From: Mugil cephalus
Lineage: Eukaryota > Chordata > Actinopteri > Mugiliformes > Mugilidae
NCBI RefSeq assembly: GCF_022458985.1
Contig: NC_061770.1
Location: 5,576,501 to 5,640,500 of the forward strand
DNA length: 64,000 nucleotides
Reading direction: 5' to 3'
Shown here: one piece after another, positions 23,010 to 35,924 of the stretch
Position numbering within the stretch: the first letter of the stretch is position 1
Layout: each line of letters begins with the position of its first letter
The notes under the pieces: generated by a model
Seen by the model: the letters and a program-made list of their open reading frames with translations, nothing else
Told to the model about the DNA's origin: nothing
Databases searched by the model: none
Position numbers and translations under genes: made by a program

Positions 23010-25340
23010 ATTTTCAGTTTTTATTTACGTAAGTAAATCTCACATCAGTTAAATAGTAGGAGGACTTAGCTTAACAATAAAGCCATATTATTGTAAAAGT
23101 ATTTCTATATGCTAAAATGTCACTACACTGAAACATTTACCAGTACAGGGTGACTGTCAGAGAGGCCTACAGGGGTGGGGGAGTGAAGGGGAGAGGGGCC
23201 ACCACCACCAGCAGCAGCAGCAGCAATCCAAACATGCTGCAAAAGAAAAGACACAAATTAGGGCACAACAAATATTAAACATGCAAATAAAACCAAAATG
23301 AGGAAACCCTCCCCCCAGTGAGCCACCACCTGCACACCTATGACCAGCCCACCTGTACTGGCACTGACAGAACCCCAGAATAGAATTAACTCAAAGTTCA
23401 TTCACAGAAAGAAAACAAGAAGAAAGGAACCAAGAGAACTAACCCGAGTAACTGGCCTGGGGAGAAAACAAATCTCCCTTAACACAAATTATAATCAAAA
23501 CACTAAATGAAACAAGGTAACCAATAGTGCACAAAATATGGTTTTTGAAAGGGACAACAACAGCAGTGACTAGAGCTCAGCTACACCAGGAGCCAACATC
23601 ACTTCTCCGTTCCTGAGGGTTGAACATTATACATAGTGCTGCACAGACGGGGGAGGGAGCGCAGTGATTAGTCCCTTTAATGGTCAGTCTTTCACCTAAA
23701 CAGAAGCAAGGGAAGTACTAAGTGCATGTGCCAGAAGTATGTTTTTGTTTCATATTGTTATTAAAGTGCATACAAAGGTAGCAAAGGCACTTACATGGCA
23801 TGTTGGCATCAGCATTAAACATGTTTGAATACAGCTTTATGTAACACTGTCTACTGTACATGAACTAAGGGGACTATCATGTACTTTCAATTTAGGCCAA
23901 ATCAGAAGGTATAGTTTCGTTCAAGGAGGATATATGTGACATGGACAACAGTTTGCGAACAGTGACAAAAAAATATTTGTTGGCAGGAAGCCACTCTTCA
24001 GTTTCACTCAAAATAGTTCAGCTAACGACTGAATTTATTTCTTTATCAACCCCCAGAAATCAACCTACTTAACAACCTCAGTTGTAACCAACAACCCAAC
24101 AGTTTCACAGCATGTATAAAAAAATAAATAATTCTGTTCAAAGTGCAAATAAAATAGGAAAAAATGGGCCCAAAATAATAAACCAACAAAGTTCAATAAA
24201 GTCAACAGTCCAAATTAGTCCGTGTCCTCAGTGCGTTCATATTCAATGTAAGTATGTGCGGCAGTCCTTCAATGTATGGTTGTGTATTTGTTTATGTATC
24301 TGTTCATCTACCCGGGTAGTGTGGTTTTGTTTCTCATCTGTATGATGTGGTAGATGAGCTCCAGATGCGCGATGAATCTGCCTCCGACGTTACACCCTCC
24401 ACGCATGTAAGCAGGTTTACTGCTCCACGTCCCTCTGGTCCGGGCTCTGGCTCCATCACAATCCACTCATACAAAACAACAACCTGCATAGAGCAGCAGT
24501 TTTTTTTTAAATATGTGGTTAATCTCTTTATCTCTCTTTATACATTTATCTTAATCAACTGCGCAGTATCTATTCTCTTTTTCTTTTAATCTTAAAGCAA
24601 CGAACGTGAACCATTCACATTGACCTTTGCAGATTGCATTTTTTTTTAGCTTTTCCCACCGCATGGTGTACAAATTTATGAATTAAATCACATTCAAATC
24701 ATGTTTGAGAATGATTAATTGAATTACTGTCTCTCAATAACTCAAAAATGCACACGGGTGCGTGTTTTAGCTCATGAGATCAGCTCATTTAACTATATAG
24801 CATTAACTAGCATATAGCAATAGTTTGATTAACACAGACAATTTTCCACAAAAATACCATGAGACACATCCTCAATTCACACATATACATTCATCGGTCT
24901 CCGGTTGGTTTTAAACATAGTCTCCAAAGCATAACAATACATAACAAAGATACCTTTTCCATAAAATAAGTGAGCAATTAGCCATCATCGACAGCTGCTA
25001 GCATGCTATGCTAATCGCTAATGGTTACTCACCGGAGTTTTTCTTCTCACAAAACACGATGACACAGTGTTGTCCAGCACCCAAAAACAATTTACTCAAA
25101 AATGAAATAAAGTTTTAATCACGTTTCATCGAGTTTTTAACATTAACATGCTCTCTCTCAGCCGTAGTGCGTCTGCTCTCGTCGGCATCAGTGCAAGAAA
25201 AAACAAACAACCCAGCAGAACAAACACGGTAGCTAAGAGCGCGACTAGTGCTTATGTGAGTGAAATTGCGCGCCCTGCTGATGAAAACAAGAAACTACAA
25301 CAACCAAAAACTCATTCAGACTGTATTGCTCAACATAGTT
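23010..25340 (-). other. Possible spliced transcription unit (copy 2)
   Basis: Copy 2 of the 11735-14060 block, with the same putative splice donor (exon edge 25033), acceptors and AATAAA near its left end. The 40-codon ORF in the middle putative exon is preserved. Preservation could simply reflect recent duplication. No protein family was recognised. Confidence 0.25.
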
Positions 25341-25343
25341 AAA

Positions 25344-26640
25344 CTGGAAATATTGGGGATTAGGGGGGTAACATTGTTGCAAAGAAGTTTATAAGCGGTT
25401 GCCACTTGTTGTAGAATTTGCTCACAATCCCCCTTCTTGAACATCTAATTTTCTCGACTTTCAAAAAGGACATAGCCTCTTTAATCCATTGCGTACTGGA
25501 GGGAGCTGTTGTAGATTTCCAATTCAGAAGGAGGTGGCGCTTAGCAATTAGTGAAGTAAAAGCTATCACTTCCAATTCTTTAGTAGATTATAGAGTATAG
25601 TCTTCCAGAAGACCAAAAATGCCTATGTGAGGTGAAATGGGAATTGTTCTTGAGAGTACTTTAGACATGGTGTTGAAGTAAATTTGCCAAAAGTTTGACA
25701 GAGCTGGGCAAGAGAAAAACATATGTGTAAGATTACAGGGTGAGCCTCCACATCTATCACAGACATCCACCATATCTGGGAAAATCTGTGCCAACTTTGT
25801 CTTTGAATAATGACATCTAAATACAACTTTAAACTGTATCAAGGTCAGGCGGGCACAAATAGAGGTTTTGTGAACGACCTTCAGCGCAGACTCCCACCAC
25901 TCTTCATCAAAGACCAACCCCAACTCACGCTCCCAATTCTCCCTTGTCTTGGTAGGTAAATGTTCATCATATGATTGTATAGAAGTGTAAACCTTTGAGA
26001 TCAAAGACCTTTGCAAGGGATTAAATAACAAAAGTTCACCCCATGGCTGCTTGGGTGGGAGGTGGGGGAAGTTGGTAAATAAGGATTTTGCACAGTTCCT
26101 CACCTGGAAATATCTAAAGAGATGGGAGGGTGGAAGATTGAATTCAGTAGCTAGGTCAGCTAAAGAACAAAAAATACCTACCCTATAAAAGTCCTCAAAA
26201 CATTTCAGTCCCTTGTCATGCCATAAGGACAAAGTGGGATCAGTAAACGTGGGTTTAAACACAGAGTTTTTTAACAAACTGTGGGGGCAGTAAATTCAAA
26301 CTGTTTCCTAAACTGAAACCATATCTTGAGCATGGCGTTAACCACCGGGTTGCGGGTAAGACCAGAGGGCTTGGCAGAGAATCTATGAAAAAAATAAACA
26401 ATAGAAGGGCAGGCGCTAACTGGATCTGTGACATATAGTAACAGGTCGTCGGCGTATAATGACAATTTCAACTCTGTGTGAGACCTGGTGATGCCATTAA
26501 AAGTAAGAGAGGTCCCCAAACTCATAGACAAGGGCAGAAGTATGTTTAACAGAAAAACAAAGAGCACACCTTGACTAGGTATTGTCATCATGGAGCAAAT
26601 GCAGGGCCAGGAGAACACGAGGCGTACATCTACCACTGGC
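25344..26640 (-). mobile_element. L1 LINE, 3' part with RT core fragment (copy 2)
   Basis: Longer than copy 1. On the minus strand it adds an RT region with the catalytic YADD box (LSLYADDLLLYVTDP, near 26430-26470). It then jumps, through an internal deletion after SAKPSGLT, to NAMLKIWFQFRKQFEF and the same C-terminal fragment as copy 1 (CDRCGGSPC, SPHIGIFGLLEDYTL). It is 5' truncated and frame-broken, hence inactive. Confidence 0.85.
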
Positions 26641-28900
26641 TGCAGCTACATTTAAATAGAAATAGGAGGCAATAGCCTCACCTGTTGGGAATCACTGATT
26701 TTAGGGGGAGTGGCCGAACAGGCAGAGAAGGGAGGGGGAGCTCTACCCATCACACATAGAAGGAATTTGACTCCGGTCTCTTTGCTTATTGGTACAAAAC
26801 AAAGCACTTAAATAAGTGTAAAAATAAAAGTATAAAAAAATGAAAACTGTACAACATTGGACTAATCTCTTATTTCTTAATCACAAATGGACGGAAGTCA
26901 AAATTCAAACATGCAGCAGAAAAAAACATCATCACTGACATCATGAAATTTCCTGATTTTCTCTTTAAGGAAACTCTACAACTGACTCATGTACATTCAT
27001 ACCTTCATCATAATCAACTCTATTTGTCTTCATTCTAAACTGTCAATGGAACAACCACGACAATATTTAGATAAACTATGTTTCCCAAAACTTATTTACC
27101 TCGGCACATTTGAGTCAATGAACAGCTGGTTTCATATTTTTATTCAGTCAGAATGAAAACTCTTCTGCTGAGGTTACTGGTATGTGAATCTAATTCGCTA
27201 CTGCATTTAATTTTTATATTTTCTGAATTTGAAATGAAAAACACTGATGAGCATTATTATTAGGAACACCACATTAACACAGGGTCAGACCCACTGACTG
27301 ATGACAGTATGTAGATGGATGAACCTCTGTAACATCACCTATAGTTTCCTAAAGATGTCCCCCAGTAGATGTCGCTGTTGACCTGTGTACACCATGATTA
27401 GTGCAATTTCTGACCTTTTTTTTCTTTTGTTCCACAACTAACAAATATTGTTGCGCACTAATTACATGAGACAATGCTGCAGCTCTGATCAAAATTCAGA
27501 TAAATAAGACATACAGTAATCTGGAACAGTGTTGTTGAGGCACAGAAGTCATTACTATTCACAGTACAAAGACACCAGCAAAGAATTGAGCAATGATTCA
27601 AATGGTCACTCTACAATAGGAAATCAACAGAGAAAATCAATGCAACATTTTCCATTAGTCTTTTTGAGTTCCAACAACTTCTCATGAAATTATTTTTAAG
27701 CAACAGACTATTGAGTTACAGGGATTATCTTTTCTTCTACAATCAACAGCATTTTTAATTATGACCTGCTTAATATTTGCTAACATAAAAAATAATTTTT
27801 AAGTTGATAACTCATAAAAATGAAGTTGTTCCAAATAGTTTGTTCATATTATTTAAAAGAAATCTTAAGGTGTTATTTCTTAATAATTAAAGTTATGAAC
27901 ATAGTTTTTGAAGTTGACCTGCATTTTAAAATTAAGTTGTTCCAATTAGATATTTTCATTATCATTAATAATAATGCATCCGTTTTATATAGTACGGTCA
28001 CACCCTGTCTGACTGCCAATATGCAATAGGATAGGGTGGAGCTGAACCTCCAGTATCCTTTTGGTTATCGGACGACCGCTCTACCTCCTGAACTACTGCC
28101 GTCCATTAGCTTATGACTGACAATAAATACAATGACAATGAACAGGCTACGTTGTCCATCTTGACTGATTCATAATCAAAAACACTGCTGATTTAAGAAG
28201 AAAAGGTAATTCCCCAAACTCAATATAGTCTGTTGGTTAAAAGTAATTTCATGAGAACTCAAAAAGACTAATGGAAATTGTTGCGTTGATTTTCTTTGTT
28301 GAGCCAAAAGATTTCTTTTTTAGAGGGCACTCTAAAAAAATAATTCAGAGGATGTGTTTCAACCACTTAATTAAATGCATTGTCGCACTGTACAAAAAAA
28401 CTAAATTTATTGATTTAGATCAAACGTTTAAGTAACAAACAATATTTGATGGGTTCAGTTGACTCAATATTTTAGGTACTAAGATCAACTTAATATTGTG
28501 TGCAGTCTAAACTGATATTTCTGCGTCATTGAACTGGTTTCAGGTTCTGGTAACTGAGTAAAATTGACCAGACGATATTTTAATTCCCTAAGTGATGATG
28601 TATCCACTAACTCCAGCCACTTACATTCATGCATGCTTGAGATTTAATTGATATGAGTTGTTTTTCATCAGATTTTTCATCTGATTCAAAAATGATCAAA
28701 GAGGAGGAGAATAATTGGAGCGTGAGTGGAGCTGAGACAGACAGCTGGCAACCTGGGAGGAAATCCACCTGTCACTGAAGACGACCAGGCTATAAACTGC
28801 TTAACTTTAAGACTTAATGTCACTGAAAGACGGGGATGATGTAGAAATTCATTCTGCATAATGTTATTAGTGGAGGAATCATCTGTAAAGACCAAAACAG
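26641..28900. repeat. Duplicated intergenic block between B and C
   Basis: The part from 26750 to 27600 pairs with 2336-3990, and the part from 27966 on pairs with 15056 on. AT-rich, with a SINE relic (27966-28106). No gene is seen. Confidence 0.6.
27966..28106 (-). mobile_element. SINE relic with internal deletion
   Basis: Same insertion as 15056-15297, missing about 100 internal bases between 'gactgccaatatgca' and 'ataggatagggtgg'. The tRNA-like head remains on the right side (minus strand). Confidence 0.65.
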
Positions 28901-29555
28901 ACTTTAATGTCATATACTGTTAAAACTGCCAGTGACAAATTAAATATCAAGTTTATTTTCAAAATATGGATTTTTTTAAATCATATTTTGTTGATGGTTT
29001 TTACAGCAATATAAAATATAAATATGTTTACTGCAAGACAAGTGCTCATCTTTGCTGTTAATATATTAAAGCTATACATATACAACACATAAATACTTCT
29101 TTTTAACCAGAGTGTGACCTCTTCCTGTCTCTCAGTGCAGGAGACCAATCAGAAGCTTTATGGTGCCCTGGAAGTGAGATCACATCACTGTAAGCTGGCT
29201 TCATGTTTCATGAGGAGAATGACAATAAAGTATTTCTGAACAGCAACAGTAAACATGGTGAAACATAAAAACATATATAAAAAAAATGAAATAAAGCTGT
29301 TAAAATGTTACACCAGCTATGATTTGAAAGAGTTAAGAGTCGGTTAAGCTTTTTTTGCATCAAAAATATTCTTAAAATAAGCACAAAGTTCTTGTCTCTG
29401 ACCAAAATATAAGATGTATTTCTTTGACTTCTCCAAATTTGTTTTTTTGTTTGTTTTTTTGCAGTGAACAGAGAAAGAACTGAGGTTCATATCAAACAGC
29501 AGCTTAAATTATTTTCTTAGAAAACATTTCTCAGTGAAAACTGTTCCAGTGACGT

Positions 29556-30453
29556 TGTTGTATCAAATTATTCTGAAACAGGAGACCCTTGTAAAACTTA
29601 GTCTTTGAAAGATGTTCAATTCAGCCTGAAGATGACTTCTCTTTGGAGTCTTAAAAAAATCATCAGGAGTCTAAGTCCAGAGCATCAGACTGATCTTTAT
29701 TGCCGGCAAAAAAGGAAAGCAGCATCACAGGTCAAAAAATGGTCACTACGACCCCACTCTAAGGTGCGAGGGCTGCTGTCCTCATCTTTTATACCTTTTG
29801 GACGTCACAAGTTACACCCTTGTCCATCCCCTACATGGGGCAAATCCTCACCAGCCCCTTATTTTAACCAGTCATACCCTTAGAAATTGTCTTCATCACT
29901 GTTGATGAGCCATGTGGCGTTAGATGCCAGATGTGCCACATGGCTCTGGAGCATCGTGATCTACTCCAAATACCTTTTCTATTTTTTCCCTCAGATTCAA
30001 ACACCTGCAGTTACATCAGTAGATTTGAAATTTCCCTAGGCTCCCAATTTCACAAAGTTACTCCCGTCCATTTTACTCCCTTATCTTCTAGTCCACTCTT
30101 AAGCTCATTATTCTTTAAAATAACTTTACCAAGTGTGATAAGCACAACTATCTCCTACATACACATGTGCTCTTGTGAGGAATACAGTAGATATGCTTTT
30201 GGTTCCAGTGCTCTCCCTTTGTGTTCTGCCTGGTGAAGACCCATCATATCAAACATCATGTTGTAATCAAGCTAATGACATTATGATCGGACATATCATT
30301 GTAATTCAATCATAAACCTACAATCAAACATGATCAAACTATCATAATCAATACAACCTTATGATCAAACATGACGTCAAAGTCATTCAGCATGAATCTT
30401 ATTCATGTATCTTCTTTTTAGCACATCACAGACTTTAAAATTACACTGCAACA
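29556..30453. mobile_element. Possible solo LTR in C unit
   Basis: An insertion of about 900 bases lies in a stretch collinear with A, B and D ('gtgacgt' to 'tccttggatcatcc'). It begins TGTTG and ends CAACA, the short inverted ends usual for LTRs. No clear target duplication is seen and no internal coding was recognised. The family is unresolved; another kind of insertion cannot be excluded. Confidence 0.4.
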
Positions 30454-30939
30454 TCCTTGGATCATCCAGAATAACGAACACGATAACACAAAGAAATCTT
30501 TGAATATTTGTCCAAAGCACTTTACAATACCTCTGAATAAAAACATTTAGCTTAACTAAAATGACCAACTACAACAGCAGGTAACTAAAATATTACAGTT
30601 TATTTCAATCTGGCATATTTACCATTAATGTATCGACTGTGTCTCTACTGATCTGAGTATTAAACCAATGACATGCTGGCTTTAGTCTGGTTAGACTGAC
30701 CCCCTGGTTTGGACCAATATACTCTGTTATGTCCCTGTTATTGTGTAAACAATTATCAGGAGCCAGTTGTAGTTCTATTAACGGGAAAGTTAGAAATAAG
30801 CAGAATGATCCTTAATCTAAACTAAAAGCCTCAATAAAACAGCTTGAACCTGAAGCTAACTGTTCAGGAGTCCTCACCACAGATAAAAAGTGACTTTTGT
30901 GTGAAATGAGTTGACCTGTTGACCACTGAGATAACAGCA

Positions 30940-31119
30940 CTACTGCTGTAGAGTGGAGTACAGAGGAGGTGAAGCACCCATGGCGTGGTTGGTAGAGTTG
31001 GTCTCTGTCTGAGGTGCAGAGTAAATTACATTATCAACCAGTGCACTGTTGTGTGACTTGACAGCAACGTTGGAAAAATCCACTTCAGAGTAATTGAGTT
31101 TACTGGAGTCGTCTTCATC
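30940..31119 (-). CDS. Receptor C ITIM-bearing terminal exon
   Basis: Sixty codons in phase 0 with KLNYSEVDF (ITIM LNYSEV), NVIYSAP and LYSTLQQ before the TAG. It has one extra Gln at the end compared with A and D. It is preceded by the same 'tctccag' acceptor. Confidence 0.7.
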   Translation of the reverse strand, partial: DEDDSSKLNYSEVDFSNVAVKSHNSALVDNVIYSAPQTETNSTNHAMGASPPLYSTLQQ

Positions 31120-34100
31120 CTGGAGAAAAGAAGGAGACCAAGCTTTAGATTTTAATACTCTAATAATGTATAGAGGCTACTCATTTTAAAATAAACTGAA
31201 ATAATACTCAGTTTATTCAGCCTGCCTTTGTTTATATAGATGATGGAGACACAATAACATGAATACTTGTAACACTGTTCAACATCACCACAAACTACAT
31301 CCTCTGAAATGGTTCTAAAGTTGGACATTCCTCAAAAACTGTTTCCACAAAAACTGATCTTAATGCTCATGAGTGGAGGATTTACTGAAAGACTGTTGGA
31401 TTATAATGTATTAGTTTTAATTTAGGTGTAGCTAATACATTTCTGAGCATTAGTACTGGTTGGCTGGCAGAGATACTGCAGTAGTATGAACGTCTTACAT
31501 ATTTGTTAGCACAGAGTTTGAATGTAGGTGGTTTTATTACAGATGCATTGATATCTGCACATACAGTATGTTAGACTGTAAGTAAAGCAAAACTACAATC
31601 ATAGTATGTTCACTCTGTTGGAGTCTCCATGTTATTCCTCATTTAGAAACTCTTCAGTGTGGTTTTTATTTCTTGTTTTTTGTCTAAAGATGTTTTTTGA
31701 GCTCTGAGCTGAAACTGTACCACAGTTCTACTGACTCTCTCCTGAGGACTCTGGATGAGGCTGTAGTCATCTGAGCTTTCAGCTCCGTTTGGTTTGACGT
31801 ATTTAGCGCAGGTGTAGACTGTAGATATTCCCTCAGGAGGTGAACTGCTCCGTTTGTCCTCTCTGATCTCCTCATACAGCTGGTCGGTCTGCAGGAGGAG
31901 GAACAGAAGTATGTTTTGTTAAAATCTGCTGGTTTCACCAACACAATGAACCTCTAATATCTGACTCAGACTCACCCTTGTGACGTCAGTGTGGACTGAT
32001 TCTATGGGAGACCCTGAAAAACATGCTTCAGAAAATAAGGTGATGTACTGTACAGTCCTGTTGATCTTTGTATTTACTGTTTACTGACTTAATGTAATGA
32101 ATAAGAAAAGGTGAAACGAGCAGCGGTGGGACTGCAGAGTGAAAACTGAATGATATATATCTAGTTCCTCAGAGGAAACAAACAGCATCAAGTGTATTTC
32201 TAGTCGTTCTGTCAGTAGCAGCTAGATAAGTGTCTTTAATCTAACGAGATAACCTGCTAGAACTAGACACTACACTGATAATTAAAGGTGTCACGTGTCA
32301 AAACACTTCATATACATCAGAGAAATGTGACACTTCATGCAGTCCATGTTGTTCACTACCATTTTAGGTGTAAAATGTATCAGGAAGTTCAGTTCTTTGA
32401 TCTTGAACTGAACTGATTGTTAATATGAACATGAGAGTTCTCTTGTTTGTGTATTTTTTATGGATGCCATCCATTATTACATTGAAGTTAATGTCAGTTA
32501 AAGTATCGTCCTCTCAAGTGATAGTTGTAACCTCACCTTTTGGTTTCGTGGTCCTCCTCCACTTACAGAAAATCATCAAAGCCACAGATAATATGATGAT
32601 CATGAAGACTAGAGTCAGAGCCACGTAAAGGATCAGATCTGAACAGTAGAACAGAAACATTGGAGCTTTACTCAAACAATCCTCCACATTCATCAACATA
32701 CATACAGTATATACAGTATACACACAAACATTTAGCTGACATCAAATTATTTTACTGTAAAACACCAGGTGTCCTAAAACCAGGAGAGAAGGAGTTTAGA
32801 AACCTCCTGGTTCTGAGTAGAGCTACAGATAATCACAACTGATGTGACATGTTGTTTAGCTTTGGTTAGACATGCACTGACTCTTGAATAAATAGTATCA
32901 TGGACAGGAAGGGCATCTAAAAAAATATCTGTCACTTAGTGACTGAGGAAGTCACCTCTCACTCTGCAAAGCAACAATTCAACTTTTCTGTAACTTCACT
33001 ACAGTTCAGAGGGAAATACAGTCGTGTTTACTCCATGACATGTGTAACGTCACAGATAAAACAATAATACATTATATTTACTATTACTTCAGTACTTTAA
33101 CTTTTCTTTTACATGAATTAAAGTTCATTATTATACTTTTGCTGCTTTGACTTGATTAAAATATCAGATCACTTCTTCCACTGCTGTTCATGAGTCACTG
33201 GGACTCACTGACAAATACACATAGATATAAATGGATTCACACATCTACACATAGAAAATGTAACTGAACCTGTAGGTGATGCCTCATGCTGCCCTGTGGC
33301 TCCAGAGGAGGAGGATGATGATGATGTTGGTTTTGGTGAACTGGAGACTGATGAGAGAAATGCTGATGTTGAAAAAGGTTCAGGAGTTAATGTTGCATGT
33401 GAAGTGGCCGAAGCTTCAGACTGATAGCGATATCAATAACACTCAACTATAAAACTATGTGTCTGCATATGAGTATCAGTACACAACAGAACTGATGAAA
33501 ATATGCACTAGCTTAGCTATAAATCTAATCAAACTTTATTTATATAGCAGCTTTCATACAACTGAAAATGCAGCCCAAGGAGCTTTGGAAAGAACAAACA
33601 AATATAAAACCATCCGCACCATCAACCATTGGATTTAGTGTGGGTCTTTAAATGGGATGACCCAAATACAGGACAAACAACGAGACAGAGGATTCCAAAT
33701 AAAGGTATTTAATGAACAAAAAGGAAACAAAAAGCCCTGCAGACAGCAAATAATCCAGAACTCAACATAAACTACTGAAACATGACTTGAAAACTCACAG
33801 GATAAGAACGAGGCCAGGAGGCAACACAAGCAGGAACACATGAACGTAACACAGGTAGGTGACACAACACAATGACACACGACAGGGAACAAAGGGAAGG
33901 CAGGGATATAAATACATACGAGGGCTGAGGGCTGACAAGACACAGGTGAAACAGAACATGAAGGAACATTTTCATGACTTTCAGTAGAAACACACCTTCT
34001 GTGACAGTGATCTCAAAATCCTCAGATGAATCTGGACTGAAAGACCTCTCCAAAGAACACCTGTACCATCCTGAGTCAGACTTGTTCAGCTGTGTGATGC

Positions 34101-34825
34101 TCACATACAGAGTGTTCGATAGGACACCTGTGTTTATATATTTAATGCTGTATCTGTCTCTCTGAGCTTTGTCCTCAGTTGTGTCAATGAGAATGTTTCC
34201 TTCTTCACATTTATTCCTACAGAACAACCTCCTGCCTCCAGAAAATGTAAATGAACATCCAACTGTGATGTTTCCTCCTTCTTTTCCTGTATAGATTCTT
34301 CCATTAACAAGACCAGTGTTTCCATCCTGCAGAGCTGTTGAAAATATCAACAATCAGAGATTAATTTCTAGGAAGACACTTTCATGACCATTTATTTTAC
34401 GTTATTTATTTAAATAATCCCAGCACATTCATTGGTTACTTACTCCTTGACCTGTTTCTTTCCTGCTTGAGTTGTTTTTTTTTTTCCTGTTTCTAACGAC
34501 AGTTTGTTCCCTCAACAGCTTCTAGTTCAGTTAACCTGCAGGTTACAAAAGGCATCCACTCTCTGTGCACTAGGAGAAACTTTATGATTTACTCTAAACA
34601 TATTTTATGTCTTTTTGAAAGCCACAAACCACAGAAACCAACATATCAGAGACATGGAAACAGAGCTCCCCGTTAAAACATATTAACAAGAAAACTGACA
34701 ATAAACTCTCAATGAATGTTTCAGTTCAGTTGAGAACATAGAACATTTCACAAGTTGAATGAAAAGTGAATGAACTCACCAAGGAAAAAGAAGAAGAAGA
34801 ATATCCAAGTGTTTCTGACTTTCAT
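30940..34825 (-). CDS. CD300/CMRF35-like receptor C, stalk splice site damaged
   Basis: Exons on the minus strand: 34780-34825 (signal peptide, six Phe), 33996-34334 (Ig, 113 codons), 33264-33413 (short stalk, 50 codons), 32537-32638 (membrane helix), 31976-32013, 31643-31888 (tail with YEEI, then its own stop) and the ITIM exon 30940-31119. The Ig has TVGCSF, LFCRNKC and SGWYRC. The stalk exon's donor, GTACAT in the sisters, reads TTACAT here, so GT is lost. Because that exon is phase 1 at both ends, skipping it would keep frame and give a stalk-less receptor. The Ig donor is GTGTGT rather than GTGAGT. The 38-nt exon has SVHTDV, with no tyrosine. An insertion at 33528-33953 sits in the intron between the Ig and stalk exons. 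Confidence 0.72.
33528..33953. mobile_element. Interspersed repeat insertion in receptor C intron
   Basis: The region replaces the 'tgtataggtggattag' stretch found in A, B and D. The first part, 'caaactttatttatatagcag', is a common fish retroposon tail in reverse. The rest (33640-33950, with 'ggctgacaagacacaggtgaaac') resembles a widely dispersed fish repeat whose class I cannot name. Confidence 0.5.
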
Positions 34826-34842
34826 CTTGAGGCTGAACGCTG

Positions 34843-34905
34843 CAGTCCTAATCTGACTGCATTAACCAGTTGTTTTTTTTTGTGAAAGTTTCTTCAGAAC
34901 GCTTC
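34843..34905. repeat. Inverted copy of 3731-3784 in receptor C 5' flank
   Basis: An insertion of about 60 bases between the start codon region and the shared promoter motif. It reads 'cagtcctaatctgactgc', the reverse complement of sequence at 3731-3784. It moves the promoter motif of C from 39 to about 98 bases upstream of the ATG. Confidence 0.65.
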
Positions 34906-34923
34906 TCTTCTTTCTTCACTAGC

Positions 34924-34935
34924 AAACCAGGAACT
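34924..34935 (-). promoter_or_regulatory. Shared promoter-proximal motif, gene C
   Basis: AAACCAGGAACT, displaced upstream by the insertion at 34843-34905 but otherwise unchanged. Confidence 0.4.
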
Positions 34936-35319
34936 TGTCACTTCTCTAAATGAGGAGTTCCTCCTCTACAAACAACACTCACTCAGCTCTACACTCCTTC
35001 CATGTCTTTGTTTCTACCACAGAGATAAAAAAACAAAAAACAAAGTGTCCATTTTGATCCAACGTTTTATTTAAATCCTTCTTCATTACTTAAAGCTCCA
35101 TGCAGTCTCTCCTGCATGGAGTTGAACGACGTTATTTACATTATTACAACATTATTTAAGTTATTCTAAAGTTACATTTAACTGAATTCTCTGAGTCTAA
35201 CTCTTGACTTGAACACCAGTGACACACATAAACTCGAAACAGCAAGTGTATTCTCTGTCCAGAGAAACTCCCTGACTTTATGAACTCCTCAGATTTTCCA
35301 AAATGTTCAACTGACAATA

Positions 35320-35500
35320 TCTCATCTCATCTTCCATACCGCTTGATCCTCACTAGGGTCGCGGCGGTTGCTGGAGCCTATCCCAGCTGGCATTGGGTGA
35401 GAGACGGGGTACACCCTGGACAGGCACCAGCCTATCGCAGGGCTAACACAGAGACAAACAACCATTCGCCCTCACACACACCAACTGGCAATATATTTAT
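35320..35500. mobile_element. Common fish interspersed repeat
   Basis: The phrases 'ggagcctatcccagctgg', 'gagacggggtacaccctgg' and 'gacaaacaaccattcgc' belong to a repeat that is very abundant in teleosts. An inverted partial copy is at about 55525-55615. I do not assign its class. Confidence 0.55.
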
Positions 35501-35924
35501 TTTTTCATGTTATGTGTGAGATGTTAATCATGTCATTGTAGTTTTATAATACCGTCAGTTTAGTTCCAGTTTATTAGGGAACATCACAAGGTCAGGTCCA
35601 TTGTAACATTACCATAGCATGGTGTTTGAGAGTAAAAGCACAGCCAAATAAGAGGTTAAAAGGTTATGTTAGACAGCACCTTCTGTGACCCTTAGAGGGC
35701 GCAAGAACTGTATTATCAGTGTCAATGGGGTTCCTCTCTGTTCAGTGAGGGGTTGGTTCACCAGCCTGCACTTGAATAAATGGCCGCTCATGCTAGCACT
35801 CCTAGTCATATCTATGCTCCTAGTCATCATTTTTTACCGCCTTTCCCACACAGTCTGGGCACGACAGGATGGGATTTCCTGTCGGTGAAAAGAGTTTTAT
35901 TCAGTGAAACTCCATCGAGATGAG

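Noticed and set aside
33635-33943. Cys-rich minus-strand ORF near receptor C
   Set aside because: Falls entirely within an interspersed repeat inserted in an intron; no family features.
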